The position numbers and the translations under genes are program-made. From contig NZ_CP018632.1 in NCBI RefSeq assembly GCF_002215215.1, positions 2,600,501-2,664,500 of the forward strand: a stretch of DNA of 64,000 nucleotides, read 5' to 3'. Shown here piece by piece: positions 1 to 8,240 of this stretch (the first letter of the stretch is position 1; each line of letters opens with the position of its first letter). This DNA is from Granulosicoccus antarcticus IMCC3135. GTDB lineage: Bacteria; Pseudomonadota; Gammaproteobacteria; Granulosicoccales; Granulosicoccaceae. The notes below the pieces were generated by a model that saw nothing but the letters and a program-made list of their open reading frames with translations, made no database searches and was not told the origin of the DNA.

Positions 1-2418
1 GTTGCTACTGATGTTTTGCACGGCATCACCACGTGCTTCGCTGAGCAATGAGACAACGGAACTGTTGGAGCAATAGGCACCCGTAGGAACAGAATCCGGG
101 GCATAGGTGATTTGTAGTGTGGGAGCATCAATGGAATTTGCATCAGCGCTGACAGCGACACGCTCACCCGAGCCTGAGAGTATGAATGTCATCGGGTTTC
201 CGCCACACCATTCAGGCTGGTCGGTAAGCTCCTGGACGATACGGGTAAGGTCTGGCGTGTCGTAAGCGGTACCGACTGTCAGCCAGGGGTCGACCTCCCA
301 GGTTTCCTGTGCGGTAGTACGATCGCGTGAACCGATGTTGTTCGAGCTGACAGTCAGCGGTTGCGAGCTGGCAATTTTCTCGGCAGAAATGTCCAGACTG
401 GTGGCTTCATCATTGGCTTTGGCTGAATGAAAAACGATCTTTGCACTCTTGATCTGTGCGCCAGGCGGAATATGAACATAGGAGAAGCGAATCGCTGTCT
501 TCTGAGTTTGACCTTCATCATCGGTGTCCGTATCGCTGGGTTCCCAGGTAATGCGCAATTCAGGTTTTTCGCTTGCAACGGCTGTGAGTAAATGGCGGCT
601 GTTATCTGCTGAGTTGCTGTAATCCTCGGTGGCGCTCAAGCGCAGGGATATCGAATTGCCTGAATTCCAGTCTTCCAATGCAATAACATCAGAGACCAGT
701 GCTGAGATATCCGGTGACGACATGCTGGTGTCAGGTGCATCAGGGATGTTCTCCCAGGGGATGAAGGTAGAACTGTGTGTACGCTCATCCAGTACGGTTG
801 AACCATAATTTTCGGGAGACGCACTCAGTTCAGCATGAATATTTATGGAAAGAGTCGGGTTGGCTGCGGCAGAGTCTGGTTCGTCGGGAGCGGTAACGAC
901 TGACGAATCAGCGGGGTCTGTATCGGTTGATAAATCAGCAGGGTCTGTAGAGGGATCCACACTGGATGAATCAGTTTCGTCCGGTATCACCTCGTTGCCA
1001 CTGCCCTCTACCGTGGTCCAGTCATCATCAGGAGACAGGCTTGCACTTTCAGAGGCTGATGTCATTGTCAGATAGGCATTTTTTATGATGGCATCTTTAG
1101 GAATGGAAATATTGTCAAAGCGCAATGCCAGTTGCCTTGGATGATTGCTGGAGCCAGCATGAAACAATTGTGATACTTCGTTTTCGCTGTTGCGACTGAC
1201 GACTTCTGTATTCTGTTCGGTCACCTCATCGACATGCGCAGAAGCATTCAGCACGCTGGTCATGAGGTCAGGGTTGGGAGCTTCATGGTAGGTATAGCTG
1301 AGGAGCGGTACCCGGTTGGCGGCGGCTACACTGCCATAGAATTCGCGTATATCTGCACCAGTGGCCGAGTAGGAGTCTACCGGGGAGAGCAGAAACGACA
1401 TGCTGCCGCCTTCAGCCCAGCCCGGCTGGCTAACAAGTTCAGCCACCACCGAGGCAATCTCGGGGGTGTCAGCCTTGATGTCGGTACCTGTTGCCGGAGG
1501 GGTACTTGAGGCGCTGTCCGGAGGGATAGGCTCCCATCTGACCAGTGCCTTGGTTCGTCGCAAGGGATCAATACGCTCTGCCAACGACAAAGTTCCATTG
1601 GAACTTGTCGGGTATGCCTGTGGGAGCGGTGTTGCTTCGGCACTGATGTAGGCTGCCACATCACCTGACTGGTTTGCTGAGTTGGTCTGGGTGAAGGTAA
1701 TGGTTGCGGATGTGACCGTGGCACCTGTTGGAATTTGCACATCGTCGAAGCGATACGCAAAAAGAGAAATACCATGTTCGGCAACGCCGTCGTGGAACCA
1801 GCGATTGGTTAGTTGGTCGTGCTCGTTTACAAGCGTGCTGGCATCAGTCGGAGAGTACTCCACAACTTCTGTGGACGCTGTGGCAGTCCCTGTGGTTTCA
1901 ATGACTTCTGCTTCGCTCGTATCTTCTGTTGCACTCTCGACATTGGCCATGACCAAAGTTGCAGAGTGCAAGGATATTTCTTTTGAAATATCGTTTTCAG
2001 TACCATCGTTGCTACCGCCATCCGGGCGTGCCACGATCAGTTCATCAGGGCATATACCGTCGCATAGTTCAGTGCTTTCGGCCTCCAGATAACCGATTGG
2101 ATAGCGGATTGCTCCGCCATGATCACGACCCTGAAAAGCCATGAGCCCTACGTTGAAGCTACTTGATTGGTCAAGCAGGGAACTCATGGCCGTTTTCAGT
2201 CTGTCCATCCGACTGGTGTCACCGAATCCGGCATCCTTTGCGGTCATTGACCCGGAGTTGTCCAACACAAACAGTATGTTGGGGTTGTTGTTGAAAGCGT
2301 CGTCGGCCTGGCCGAAAAATATTTCAGTGTCGTCAGCCTGCAAAGTACTCAGTGCAGCACAAGAGAGCAGCAAGCCAGCCCAGAACGCTCCGGTATGGCG
2401 ATGTTTCAGCGAATTCAT
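1..2418 (-). CDS. pilY1: PilY1-like type IV pilus tip adhesin (C-terminus beyond window)
   Basis: This is an open frame of 806 codons that runs off the left edge, so the C-terminus is missing. Residues 1-28 read as a signal peptide. Residues 47-115 form a von Willebrand A-like start with the metal-site motif DNSGS at 53-57 after ILFVL. Three beta-rich modules follow, at about 217-377, 425-625 and 638-773. Each has a F-x-x-(V/I)-x-I-P element early and a W-(E)-(V/I/D)-P, TPD/SPDI, then W-x-x-GN or GG-type element late, as in DNRLRE-type modules. Its ATG overlaps the pilX stop (TGATG). PilY1 sits at the pilus tip and promotes adhesion and assembly; the position after pilX supports this call. 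The characteristic C-terminal beta-propeller would lie outside the window, so another pilus-associated vWA adhesin remains possible. Confidence 0.8.
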   Translation of the reverse strand, partial: MNSLKHRHTGAFWAGLLLSCAALSTLQADDTEIFFGQADDAFNNNPNILFVLDNSGSMTAKDAGFGDTSRMDRLKTAMSSLLDQSSSFNVGLMAFQGRDHGGAIRYPIGYLEAESTELCDGICPDELIVARPDGGSNDGTENDISKEISLHSATLVMANVESATEDTSEAEVIETTGTATASTEVVEYSPTDASTLVNEHDQLTNRWFHDGVAEHGISLFAYRFDDVQIPTGATVTSATITFTQTNSANQSGDVAAYISAEATPLPQAYPTSSNGTLSLAERIDPLRRTKALVRWEPIPPDSASSTPPATGTDIKADTPEIASVVAELVSQPGWAEGGSMSFLLSPVDSYSATGADIREFYGSVAAANRVPLLSYTYHEAPNPDLMTSVLNASAHVDEVTEQNTEVVSRNSENEVSQLFHAGSSNHPRQLALRFDNISIPKDAIIKNAYLTMTSASESASLSPDDDWTTVEGSGNEVIPDETDSSSVDPSTDPADLSTDTDPADSSVVTAPDEPDSAAANPTLSINIHAELSASPENYGSTVLDERTHSSTFIPWENIPDAPDTSMSSPDISALVSDVIALEDWNSGNSISLRLSATEDYSNSADNSRHLLTAVASEKPELRITWEPSDTDTDDEGQTQKTAIRFSYVHIPPGAQIKSAKIVFHSAKANDEATSLDISAEKIASSQPLTVSSNNIGSRDRTTAQETWEVDPWLTVGTAYDTPDLTRIVQELTDQPEWCGGNPMTFILSGSGERVAVSADANSIDAPTLQITYAPDSVPTGAYCSNSSVVSLLSEARGDAVQNISSN

Positions 2419-2876
2419 CAACAGTCTCCAGTGCTGTCGGCAGCACCGATCAATAGCATGCCCTGCGCAATGCTCGTAGATGTATTGACGTCGGGAAGTG
2501 TGGAGGTGCCGGTGACGACAAATCGCCTGGCACTGATGCCACTGCCCAGTGAGTAGCCCAGCACTGCAGCCTGACCGGCGTATTCCAGCACCGATCCGGT
2601 ATTCTGTCCCGTGGCTTGACCAAGCGCATTCTGCTCGAGGTTTTCCTCGATATCGCTGCAAATGATGGATTCAAGTTTGCCCTCCAGGGCCAGTACCGAA
2701 TCCGAGGCTGATTCGGCAGCCTGGAAGGTCATCTCCTTGTGTACCGCATTGCTTGCAAGTTGTCCCTCTAACGATGCCTCACGCATAGCTGAGACACCCA
2801 GGACAGACAGCATGAGAAGCATGATCATGGCAATCATCAAGACCGCGCCACCTTGTCGTTCGAAAGGGTGGTTCAT
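2418..2876 (-). CDS. pilX: Minor pilin PilX
   Basis: The product has 152 residues. It starts MNHPFERQGG and continues into a hydrophobic helix (about residues 11-30). This is the usual PilX beginning, where a Gln-Arg/Gly-rich stub precedes the helix and the Glu at +5 of other pilins is absent. The rest is a small soluble domain ending in a Cys (GDC). PilX family proteins prime type IV pilus assembly together with PilV, PilW, FimU and PilY1. The start ATG overlaps the pilW stop by four bases (ATGA) and its own stop overlaps the pilY1 start, so translation is probably coupled along the operon. The family is weakly conserved, so the call rests on the N-terminus and the gene order. Confidence 0.85.
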   Translation of the reverse strand: MNHPFERQGGAVLMIAMIMLLMLSVLGVSAMREASLEGQLASNAVHKEMTFQAAESASDSVLALEGKLESIICSDIEENLEQNALGQATGQNTGSVLEYAGQAAVLGYSLGSGISARRFVVTGTSTLPDVNTSTSIAQGMLLIGAADSTGDC

Positions 2877-4015
2877 CGTCTATTCCTGATGCTGACGGTG
2901 GAGCCGAACGCCAGGCGCAAGCTTCGATCCGCGATATAGTGAGTGCTTGCACTGGAGCTGCTGCTTCCGGGGGACAGAGTAGTACCTGCCAGCAGGTAGG
3001 CTCGGTTGTCTGTATCTGCTGCAACCTGTTCAAAGGATTGCATCAGAATACCGATTTCGACACTTTCGACTCTGCCACTGGCTGCAGCTGAGTCTTCGGG
3101 ACTGACGTAGTTCAGATTGCTGTTACCGTCAGGGTTGCGAAAGCCGAGACGTACCTTCATGTTGGATACGCCTTCAACCATCTCTACGGGAGGGCGATCG
3201 TAGGGCCAGCTCTGTCGATACAGTGCGTAGACCGGTTCACCAGCAGCATTTGTTCGCTGAGTATTGCCGACATAATAGATATTGGCTTCAAAACGCATTA
3301 TGCGTGCACGTTCATTGCTCGTTTGGCCGTAAGGGGCGGACAATCTGTTGTTGCCACCATTGCCAACTGCGGCATGCTTCAATACGCCATTGGCTGCATT
3401 GGTAACCATGAAAATATCAGCCACCTGACAGTTGGAAATAAGAGCGAGGTCCCCGGTAGTCACGATCGCAGGATCAGAGCCTGCTATAACGACATCGGTG
3501 GACACATTGGCCATGGCCTGAATCTGGCGCGTCTCAGGACTGCCGAACTGTACTGATAGAGCATAGGTGCCCGGAAGCGGACTGCCTGCCGTTGTCGGGG
3601 GCACAAAATTCAGGGGTGCCGCTGGAGCCCAGCTGCCATCGGCATTGATCAATGAGCTGGAAATATTGCTCAAAGAGAAGTCACTGGTGGGTGCCAGAGT
3701 TGCGCGAATTCGCGCCTTGATCCGGCTGTCGGTGCAACCTTGAAAGCCAGCCAGGCGCACATCACTGACCATCGAACTCAATGCAAAGCGACCGTTTTCC
3801 TGAATCATGGCCATGGTTTTATTGAGTTCGGCACTGCGTTTTGAGCCAGCAAAGACGGTGATCATGCCCCCGACTAGTAGCAAACCGACCACCATGGCTA
3901 TCATGATTTCGATGAGTGACAAGCCCTGTTGCGCATGTATCGTCTGCAATGTGCTGTTGCGCAACAGTCCTCTTCCAGGTGATGAAACTGTCCTGAGCTG
4001 CACTGGTAACTTCAC
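2873..4015 (-). CDS. pilW: Minor pilin PilW
   Basis: The 380-residue prepilin has a leader of about 31 residues ending in Gly. The helix after the predicted PilD cleavage site begins LSLIEIMIAMVVGLLLVGG and carries the Glu at position +5 needed for processing. The long C-terminal globular region is typical of PilW, which is the largest of the minor pilins. It contains Cys residues (GFQGC and SNC) that could form a disulfide. The leader is longer than in most class IVa prepilins, as it is in the neighbouring pilV. The gene overlaps pilV upstream and pilX downstream by four bases each. The protein would sit in the inner membrane before incorporation at the pilus tip. Confidence 0.88.
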   Translation of the reverse strand: MKLPVQLRTVSSPGRGLLRNSTLQTIHAQQGLSLIEIMIAMVVGLLLVGGMITVFAGSKRSAELNKTMAMIQENGRFALSSMVSDVRLAGFQGCTDSRIKARIRATLAPTSDFSLSNISSSLINADGSWAPAAPLNFVPPTTAGSPLPGTYALSVQFGSPETRQIQAMANVSTDVVIAGSDPAIVTTGDLALISNCQVADIFMVTNAANGVLKHAAVGNGGNNRLSAPYGQTSNERARIMRFEANIYYVGNTQRTNAAGEPVYALYRQSWPYDRPPVEMVEGVSNMKVRLGFRNPDGNSNLNYVSPEDSAAASGRVESVEIGILMQSFEQVAADTDNRAYLLAGTTLSPGSSSSSASTHYIADRSLRLAFGSTVSIRNRR

Positions 4016-4587
4016 GGGAACACCTTGACAGTCAATGATCGCAAAGTGTCAGTTCCCTCGACCATCTCGCTCCATTGCACACCAACATGGTAGGCACCTT
4101 CGGTAGCGTCATAGGTAATGCTCCCCTTTGCAGGTATGGTGCTTGAGCTGGGTAAAAGAGGAATGAAGCCCGTCGAATCGGCAGAGGCATACAAGCTCTG
4201 ACTCCATGCATGTAGATCTGCGACAGCAATGTCAGCTGGCGAGCAGGCAGTGGTGCTGCTGACACATGCAGGGTTTGAGGTTCCCGATTGCGTATATTTA
4301 CCCTTGTACGCATCGCCTTTCATACCGTCGCGATTGACACGCATACGTTCTGTCATATCCAGCACCATGAATTTTGCCTGTGACAGCGTGTAGGCACTCT
4401 GGCTGTAGCGCATGCCTCCAACCTGCATGCGTGCTGTTGCGAGAAATCCGATCGATAGCAGAATGACTGCAATCAACACTTCCAACAAGCCAATACCGGA
4501 CTGGCGAGCGAACCCGCGAGCGAACCCGCGAGCGAACCCGCGAGCGAACCCATGGCGGCGGCCGGGTCGTGAATCTGCTGATCTCAT
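4012..4587 (-). CDS. pilV: Minor pilin PilV with repeat-expanded leader
   Basis: The 191-residue prepilin has a predicted cleavage site after Gly31 (QSG, then IGLLEVLIAVILL), with Glu at +5 of the mature protein. The leader is unusual. After a basic start (MRSADSRPGRRH) it has four exact copies of Gly-Phe-Ala-Arg, encoded by a perfect 12-base tandem repeat at 4504-4551. The soluble part has a Cys-rich stretch (ACVSSTTACS) and ends in a short beta-rich tail, which fits PilV. It overlaps fimU and pilW by four bases on each side. The family role is priming of pilus assembly. Whether the repeat affects membrane insertion or processing cannot be told from sequence. Confidence 0.88.
   Translation of the reverse strand: MRSADSRPGRRHGFARGFARGFARGFARQSGIGLLEVLIAVILLSIGFLATARMQVGGMRYSQSAYTLSQAKFMVLDMTERMRVNRDGMKGDAYKGKYTQSGTSNPACVSSTTACSPADIAVADLHAWSQSLYASADSTGFIPLLPSSSTIPAKGSITYDATEGAYHVGVQWSEMVEGTDTLRSLTVKVFP
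4504..4551. repeat. Perfect 12-bp tandem repeat, four copies, in the pilV leader
   Basis: The unit gcgagcgaaccc (plus strand) is repeated four times without a mismatch. Read on the minus strand it encodes Gly-Phe-Ala-Arg four times, just before the prepilin cleavage site of pilV. Twelve bases is a multiple of three, so gain or loss of units would lengthen or shorten the leader without shifting the frame. Confidence 0.97.
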
Positions 4588-5213
4588 GCGTCGCTGCTTT
4601 GCGTTGTACAGCTCAGAGCCGTTCCGAAGGTGTCGTATCGGATGCCGCTACCGTCGGCGCGGGCGTGTCTGACATCGCCGCTCATTGATACGTTGATAGC
4701 ACGCGCAGCACTGGTGCCGCGCCCATCACAGAAAGTGAAGGTGCCTGAGCCACGCCAGTTACTCAGGCCTCTGGGGCCAAACCTGACATAAGAGCGTTGC
4801 GTGGCTTCTGATGCTCCCTGCACGATGGCCGTGTTTTTAACCCTGAAACCACTGGGCAGTGAGGAGGCAACCTTGAGTACGCTTTCCGATGTATCGATCA
4901 CGCCCGGGGTTGCTCCATTGTCGATAAATACGATCCAGCCCTTGTCCCAGTTGGTTCCGCAGCTGGTATTGCTACTACGAGCGCAAACACTGATTCGCGA
5001 CGAGCGCTTGATGGCCTCAGAGCGCGCGTAATAGAGTGCACCTGTCAATTCGTTCACCCGGCTTTCCTGTTTAGATTGCTGTATCAGCGATTGAAACCCA
5101 GGTGCGGCGGTGGCCATCAGGATTGCAGCTACTGAAACGGTTATAAGCAACTCCATCAAGGTAAACCCCCGAGCCTGGTGGCGATCAGGTCCCAACTTCA
5201 TTGATTGATCCAT
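4584..5213 (-). CDS. fimU: FimU/GspH-type minor pseudopilin
   Basis: The prepilin has the processing motif QARG followed by FTLMELLITVSVAAIL, with Glu at +5. The rest matches the GspH/FimU fold: an N-terminal helix, a region with several Cys residues (SVCARSSNTSC), then beta strands with FGPRG and FCDGRG near the end. The last two motifs are typical of FimU, FimT and GspH. I placed the start at the ATG at 5213, giving 209 residues and a 16-residue leader. A GTG at 5246 would extend it and an ATG at 5201 would shorten it, and none has a strong ribosome site. It is the first gene of the operon fimU-pilV-pilW-pilX-pilY1. FimT is the alternative name, but the gene order favours FimU. Confidence 0.85.
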   Translation of the reverse strand: MDQSMKLGPDRHQARGFTLMELLITVSVAAILMATAAPGFQSLIQQSKQESRVNELTGALYYARSEAIKRSSRISVCARSSNTSCGTNWDKGWIVFIDNGATPGVIDTSESVLKVASSLPSGFRVKNTAIVQGASEATQRSYVRFGPRGLSNWRGSGTFTFCDGRGTSAARAINVSMSGDVRHARADGSGIRYDTFGTALSCTTQSSDA

Positions 5214-5702
5214 TTTTTGCGCCAACTTGTGAACGGTTAGCGGCACCGTCTGCCATTTGTTCAGTCGGCAGGTTTACATCGACGCTGCGTTTATCGATAG
5301 TCAGGGTTATTCGCCAGCAATTCTCGTGCAGCGTGAGTGATCAAGGCTACGGGTGCGTGAGCGTCAGGCTGATGGGAAAGGCTGGCAGGCAGGCCGTGAT
5401 AACGTGCGAATAACACTCGTCAGGCAAGAGACAACAGTAAACAAAGGTGACCAAAGCGTATTTTTCACAAGCCGTATCAGCGCCACAGCAATAGGGCGAG
5501 CAGCCAGAATGTCCTGACAGAGGTGGGTTTGCGGGATTTTCGGTTTTCAGATAACTCCAGATTCATTCAGCAGCGTGTCATCACTTGTTCCATTAGCGAT
5601 GTTGCAGTGCAGCATGGGAGGCCTATATTCGCCGCAGACATGGCCGATAGCTATGTCTCTTTAGAAATTCTCTGGTTTTAAATGTCATTGGAAAATACAA
5701 AT
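5214..5702. other. Divergent intergenic region between fimU and the DUF3461 gene
   Basis: About 490 bases carry no convincing gene. The stretch must hold the promoters of the leftward pilin operon and the rightward DUF3461 gene, but I see no strong sigma-70 or sigma-54 box pair. The one clear structure is the inverted repeat at 5636-5658. Confidence 0.6.
5636..5658. promoter_or_regulatory. Inverted repeat upstream of the DUF3461 gene
   Basis: AGACATGGC (5636-5644) pairs with GCTATGTCT (5650-5658) across a five-base loop, with a single G-T mismatch. It lies 24-45 bases before the two candidate starts of the next gene. It could be an operator or a 5'-UTR hairpin; nothing identifies the regulator. 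Confidence 0.4.
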
Positions 5703-6167
5703 ATGTCTGCAAATCTTGCTGAAAAAATCGCCGATTATCCTGCACTCGCGGAAATGGGCATCGTTCGTTTTCATGAAATTTCCCACTACAGCCTGCGTCA
5801 GGACGGTGCGGACAAGGATGTGCTTCGAGTTATCTACAAGCGTGCCAAAGGTTCTTTTCTGCCACATACCCGCAAGTACAAATTCGGTCGTTCAATGAAG
5901 ACAGTCATCGCTGATGGCGGTACTTCACGTATGGAACACACCTACGAAATTTCACCATTCCTGCTCAAAGCCGTGGCTGAGCTTGATTCTCTGGTTGAAA
6001 TCAATCAACACGACACCAGCAAGGTGACCAGTACTGATCTGAAGGCGGATCTGCTGGCTGAAATGAATGAGCTGAAGCTATTGGTTTCCGGCTCTGCGAC
6101 ACCCGAAGGGCAGAGCGCGGTAAACGCAAAGCTGGACAGCGTGCGCAAGCACATCGAAGCGTTGTAA
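5703..6167 (+). CDS. DUF3461/UPF0325 (YaeH-like) protein
   Basis: The small cytosolic protein has 154 residues from the ATG at 5703. That start is preceded at good distance by GGAAA, while the in-frame ATG at 5682 has no ribosome site. The core pattern GI..., EISHYSLRQ, DVLRVIYKRAKGSFLP, RKYKFGRS and KTVIADGG matches E. coli YaeH and the DUF3461 family, in which HYSLRQ and the KxKG turn are conserved. The C-terminal third is helical and charged. The function of the family is not established. It stands alone between divergent and convergent neighbours and is followed by a long hairpin. Confidence 0.85.
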   Translation: MSANLAEKIADYPALAEMGIVRFHEISHYSLRQDGADKDVLRVIYKRAKGSFLPHTRKYKFGRSMKTVIADGGTSRMEHTYEISPFLLKAVAELDSLVEINQHDTSKVTSTDLKADLLAEMNELKLLVSGSATPEGQSAVNAKLDSVRKHIEAL

Positions 6168-6192
6168 CGCTTCCCGTGTTCGCAAGGGTAAG

Positions 6193-6241
6193 CAGGCGGT
6201 AGCAGCAAGAACCATGCGTTGCGCATGGTCGCTACCGCCTG
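6193..6241. terminator. Long nested hairpin between convergent genes
   Basis: The outer arms CAGGCGGTAGC (6193-6203) and GCTACCGCCTG (6231-6241) pair perfectly. Inside them ACCATGCG (6211-6218) and CGCATGGT (6222-6229) pair around a three-base loop. There is no T-run on either side, so this is either a factor-assisted terminator for the converging DUF3461 and lpd genes or a REP-like element that protects mRNA ends. Confidence 0.55.
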
Positions 6242-6334
6242 TACTGGAGTATCAGGCCGTCGATTGCAGATTTACAAAGTCTGAACGGCAGTGCCGGCTA
6301 TATCAAGGCTGATGCAGCTGATCCGATGAATGCT

Positions 6335-8158
6335 TCAGCGTTTGGGAATGTAGATGTCTGTCACAGTTCCCTCAGCAACTTCTGCTGCAAAGTTGAGTGT
6401 CTCCGACAGAGTCGGATGCGGATGTATCGTCAGCGCCAGATCTTCCAGGTCTGCGCCCATTTCCAGGGCCAGAACGGCTTCTGCGATCAGCTCACCGGCA
6501 TTCGGGCCGACAATGCCGGCTCCCAGAATTCGCTTGGTTTGCGGATCATAGAGAACCTTGGTCAAGCCATCACTGCGTGCCATGCTTAGCGCACGACCGC
6601 TGGCAGCCCAGGGGAAAGCACCTTTTTCATAGCTGATTCCCTGATCCTTGGCAGCCGTCTCGGTTAGTCCCATCCACGCAATTTCCGGATCGGTGTAGGC
6701 CACGGAAGGAATCGTCTTGGCATCGAAATAGCTCTTTTGACCGGCCGCCACTTCGGCAGCAACCTTGCCCTCATGCGTCGCCTTGTGAGCCAACATGGGC
6801 TGGCCGACCAGGTCGCCAATGGCGAAGATGTGTTGCACATTGGTTCTTTGCTGTGAGTCGACAGCGATAAAACCCCGCTCATCAACCAGCACCTCAGCCT
6901 TGTCTGCGTCCAGTGCATGGCCATTGGGGCTGCGACCGACTGCCAGCAGCACCCGATCAAATGTATCGCTGGCAGGTGCCTTGCCACCTTCAAAGGTGAC
7001 ACTCAAGCCCTTCTTGGTGGACTCTATGCCGGTCACTTTCGCACCAGTAAAGATATTCTCGAAATCTTTTTTCAAGCGCTTTTCCAAAGGTCTGACCAAA
7101 TCACGATCACAGCCGGGCATCAGTCCCTCAGACAGTTCCACGACGGTAACAGCTGATCCCAGCCCTGCATAGACACAACCCATCTCCAGGCCTATGATGC
7201 CGCCGCCAATGACCAGTAGTCGCTTGGGTATATCGGCCAGTTCCAGCGCTCCGGTAGAGTCCATCAGGCGCTCATCGTCATAGGGGAAGCCTGGTATACG
7301 GATACTTTTCGAACCTGCGGCAATAATGGCCTGATCAAAGCTGACAAGTCGATCGGCCTGGTCGGCGCCTTCTTGCTGCTCAGGATTACTGATGGCGATC
7401 AGGTGGCTGGAACGGAAGCGGGCGAAGCCGTGTGCAACCGTCACTTTTCGCTGCTTAGCGAGTCCGGCGAGCCCGCCTGTCAACTTGCCGATCACCTCTT
7501 CCTTGAAGCTGCGTAATTTATCGATATCGATCTCGGGTTTTGCGAAGGTAACCCCGTGCGCACTCATGCCCTGTGTTTCCTGAATGATGGCCGCCGTGTG
7601 TAACAAGGCTTTGGAGGGAATGCAGCCTACATTCAGGCAGACTCCGCCCAGATCGGGATAGCGTTCAATCAACAGAACCTTGAGTCCCAGATCTGCGGCG
7701 CGAAAGGCTGCCGTATAACCACCGGGGCCTGCTCCGAGCACGACCAGGTCATGATGTTCGTCGGCGGCTTGCCGGTTCTCTTCGGAGGCTCCTGCAGCAT
7801 CAGGGGCTGTGGTTCTTGTTGTTGGTGGTGGTTTCTGACTGCCCTCTGAAGCCGAGTCTGCTGTTGGAGTTGCCTGGGCTGGCTCGCTAGGTGTGGGTGC
7901 CGGGTTTGAGGCCGCAGCCGCAACATCCAGTACCAGTATGTCACTGCCTTCGGATACTCGATCACCGGTTTTCACCAGCAAGGAGGTAATGACACCTGCA
8001 GCGGGGGAGGGGATCTCCATGCTGGCCTTGTCACTTTCGACCGTGATGAGGGAGTCCTCCAGTCCAATGGTGTCACCCACGGAGACTAGTACCTCGATGA
8101 TTTCGACATCATCCACATCTCCGATGTCGGGGATCTTGACGGTTTCCAGCTCACTCAT
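6335..8158 (-). CDS. lpdA: Dihydrolipoyl dehydrogenase (PDH E3) with N-terminal lipoyl domain, copy 1
   Basis: The 607-residue E3 reoxidises dihydrolipoamide on the E2 subunit with FAD and NAD+. Residues 1-80 are a lipoyl domain with the modified lysine in ESDKASM (Lys44). A Pro/Ala/Thr-rich linker follows to about residue 135. The FAD site is [19 protein letters not shown] and the redox disulfide is in [13 protein letters not shown]. The NAD-binding glycine motif is [12 protein letters not shown]. The C-terminal dimer interface has the His-Pro-His-Pro-Thr-x-Ser-Glu active-site signature. It is the last gene of the aceE-aceF-lpd unit, 82 bases after aceF. A lipoyl domain on E3 is known in several beta- and gammaproteobacteria. 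A paralogue of the same architecture lies at 58782-60545. Confidence 0.96.
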   Translation of the reverse strand: MSELETVKIPDIGDVDDVEIIEVLVSVGDTIGLEDSLITVESDKASMEIPSPAAGVITSLLVKTGDRVSEGSDILVLDVAAAASNPAPTPSEPAQATPTADSASEGSQKPPPTTRTTAPDAAGASEENRQAADEHHDLVVLGAGPGGYTAAFRAADLGLKVLLIERYPDLGGVCLNVGCIPSKALLHTAAIIQETQGMSAHGVTFAKPEIDIDKLRSFKEEVIGKLTGGLAGLAKQRKVTVAHGFARFRSSHLIAISNPEQQEGADQADRLVSFDQAIIAAGSKSIRIPGFPYDDERLMDSTGALELADIPKRLLVIGGGIIGLEMGCVYAGLGSAVTVVELSEGLMPGCDRDLVRPLEKRLKKDFENIFTGAKVTGIESTKKGLSVTFEGGKAPASDTFDRVLLAVGRSPNGHALDADKAEVLVDERGFIAVDSQQRTNVQHIFAIGDLVGQPMLAHKATHEGKVAAEVAAGQKSYFDAKTIPSVAYTDPEIAWMGLTETAAKDQGISYEKGAFPWAASGRALSMARSDGLTKVLYDPQTKRILGAGIVGPNAGELIAEAVLALEMGADLEDLALTIHPHPTLSETLNFAAEVAEGTVTDIYIPKR

Positions 8159-8240
8159 TATCGATTCGCTCTGCGTTCACGTGCATGTGTTTGCCTGGTT
8201 CGAAACTGTCCACACGGTTTCGCTGGGCACTCAGGTTGCC

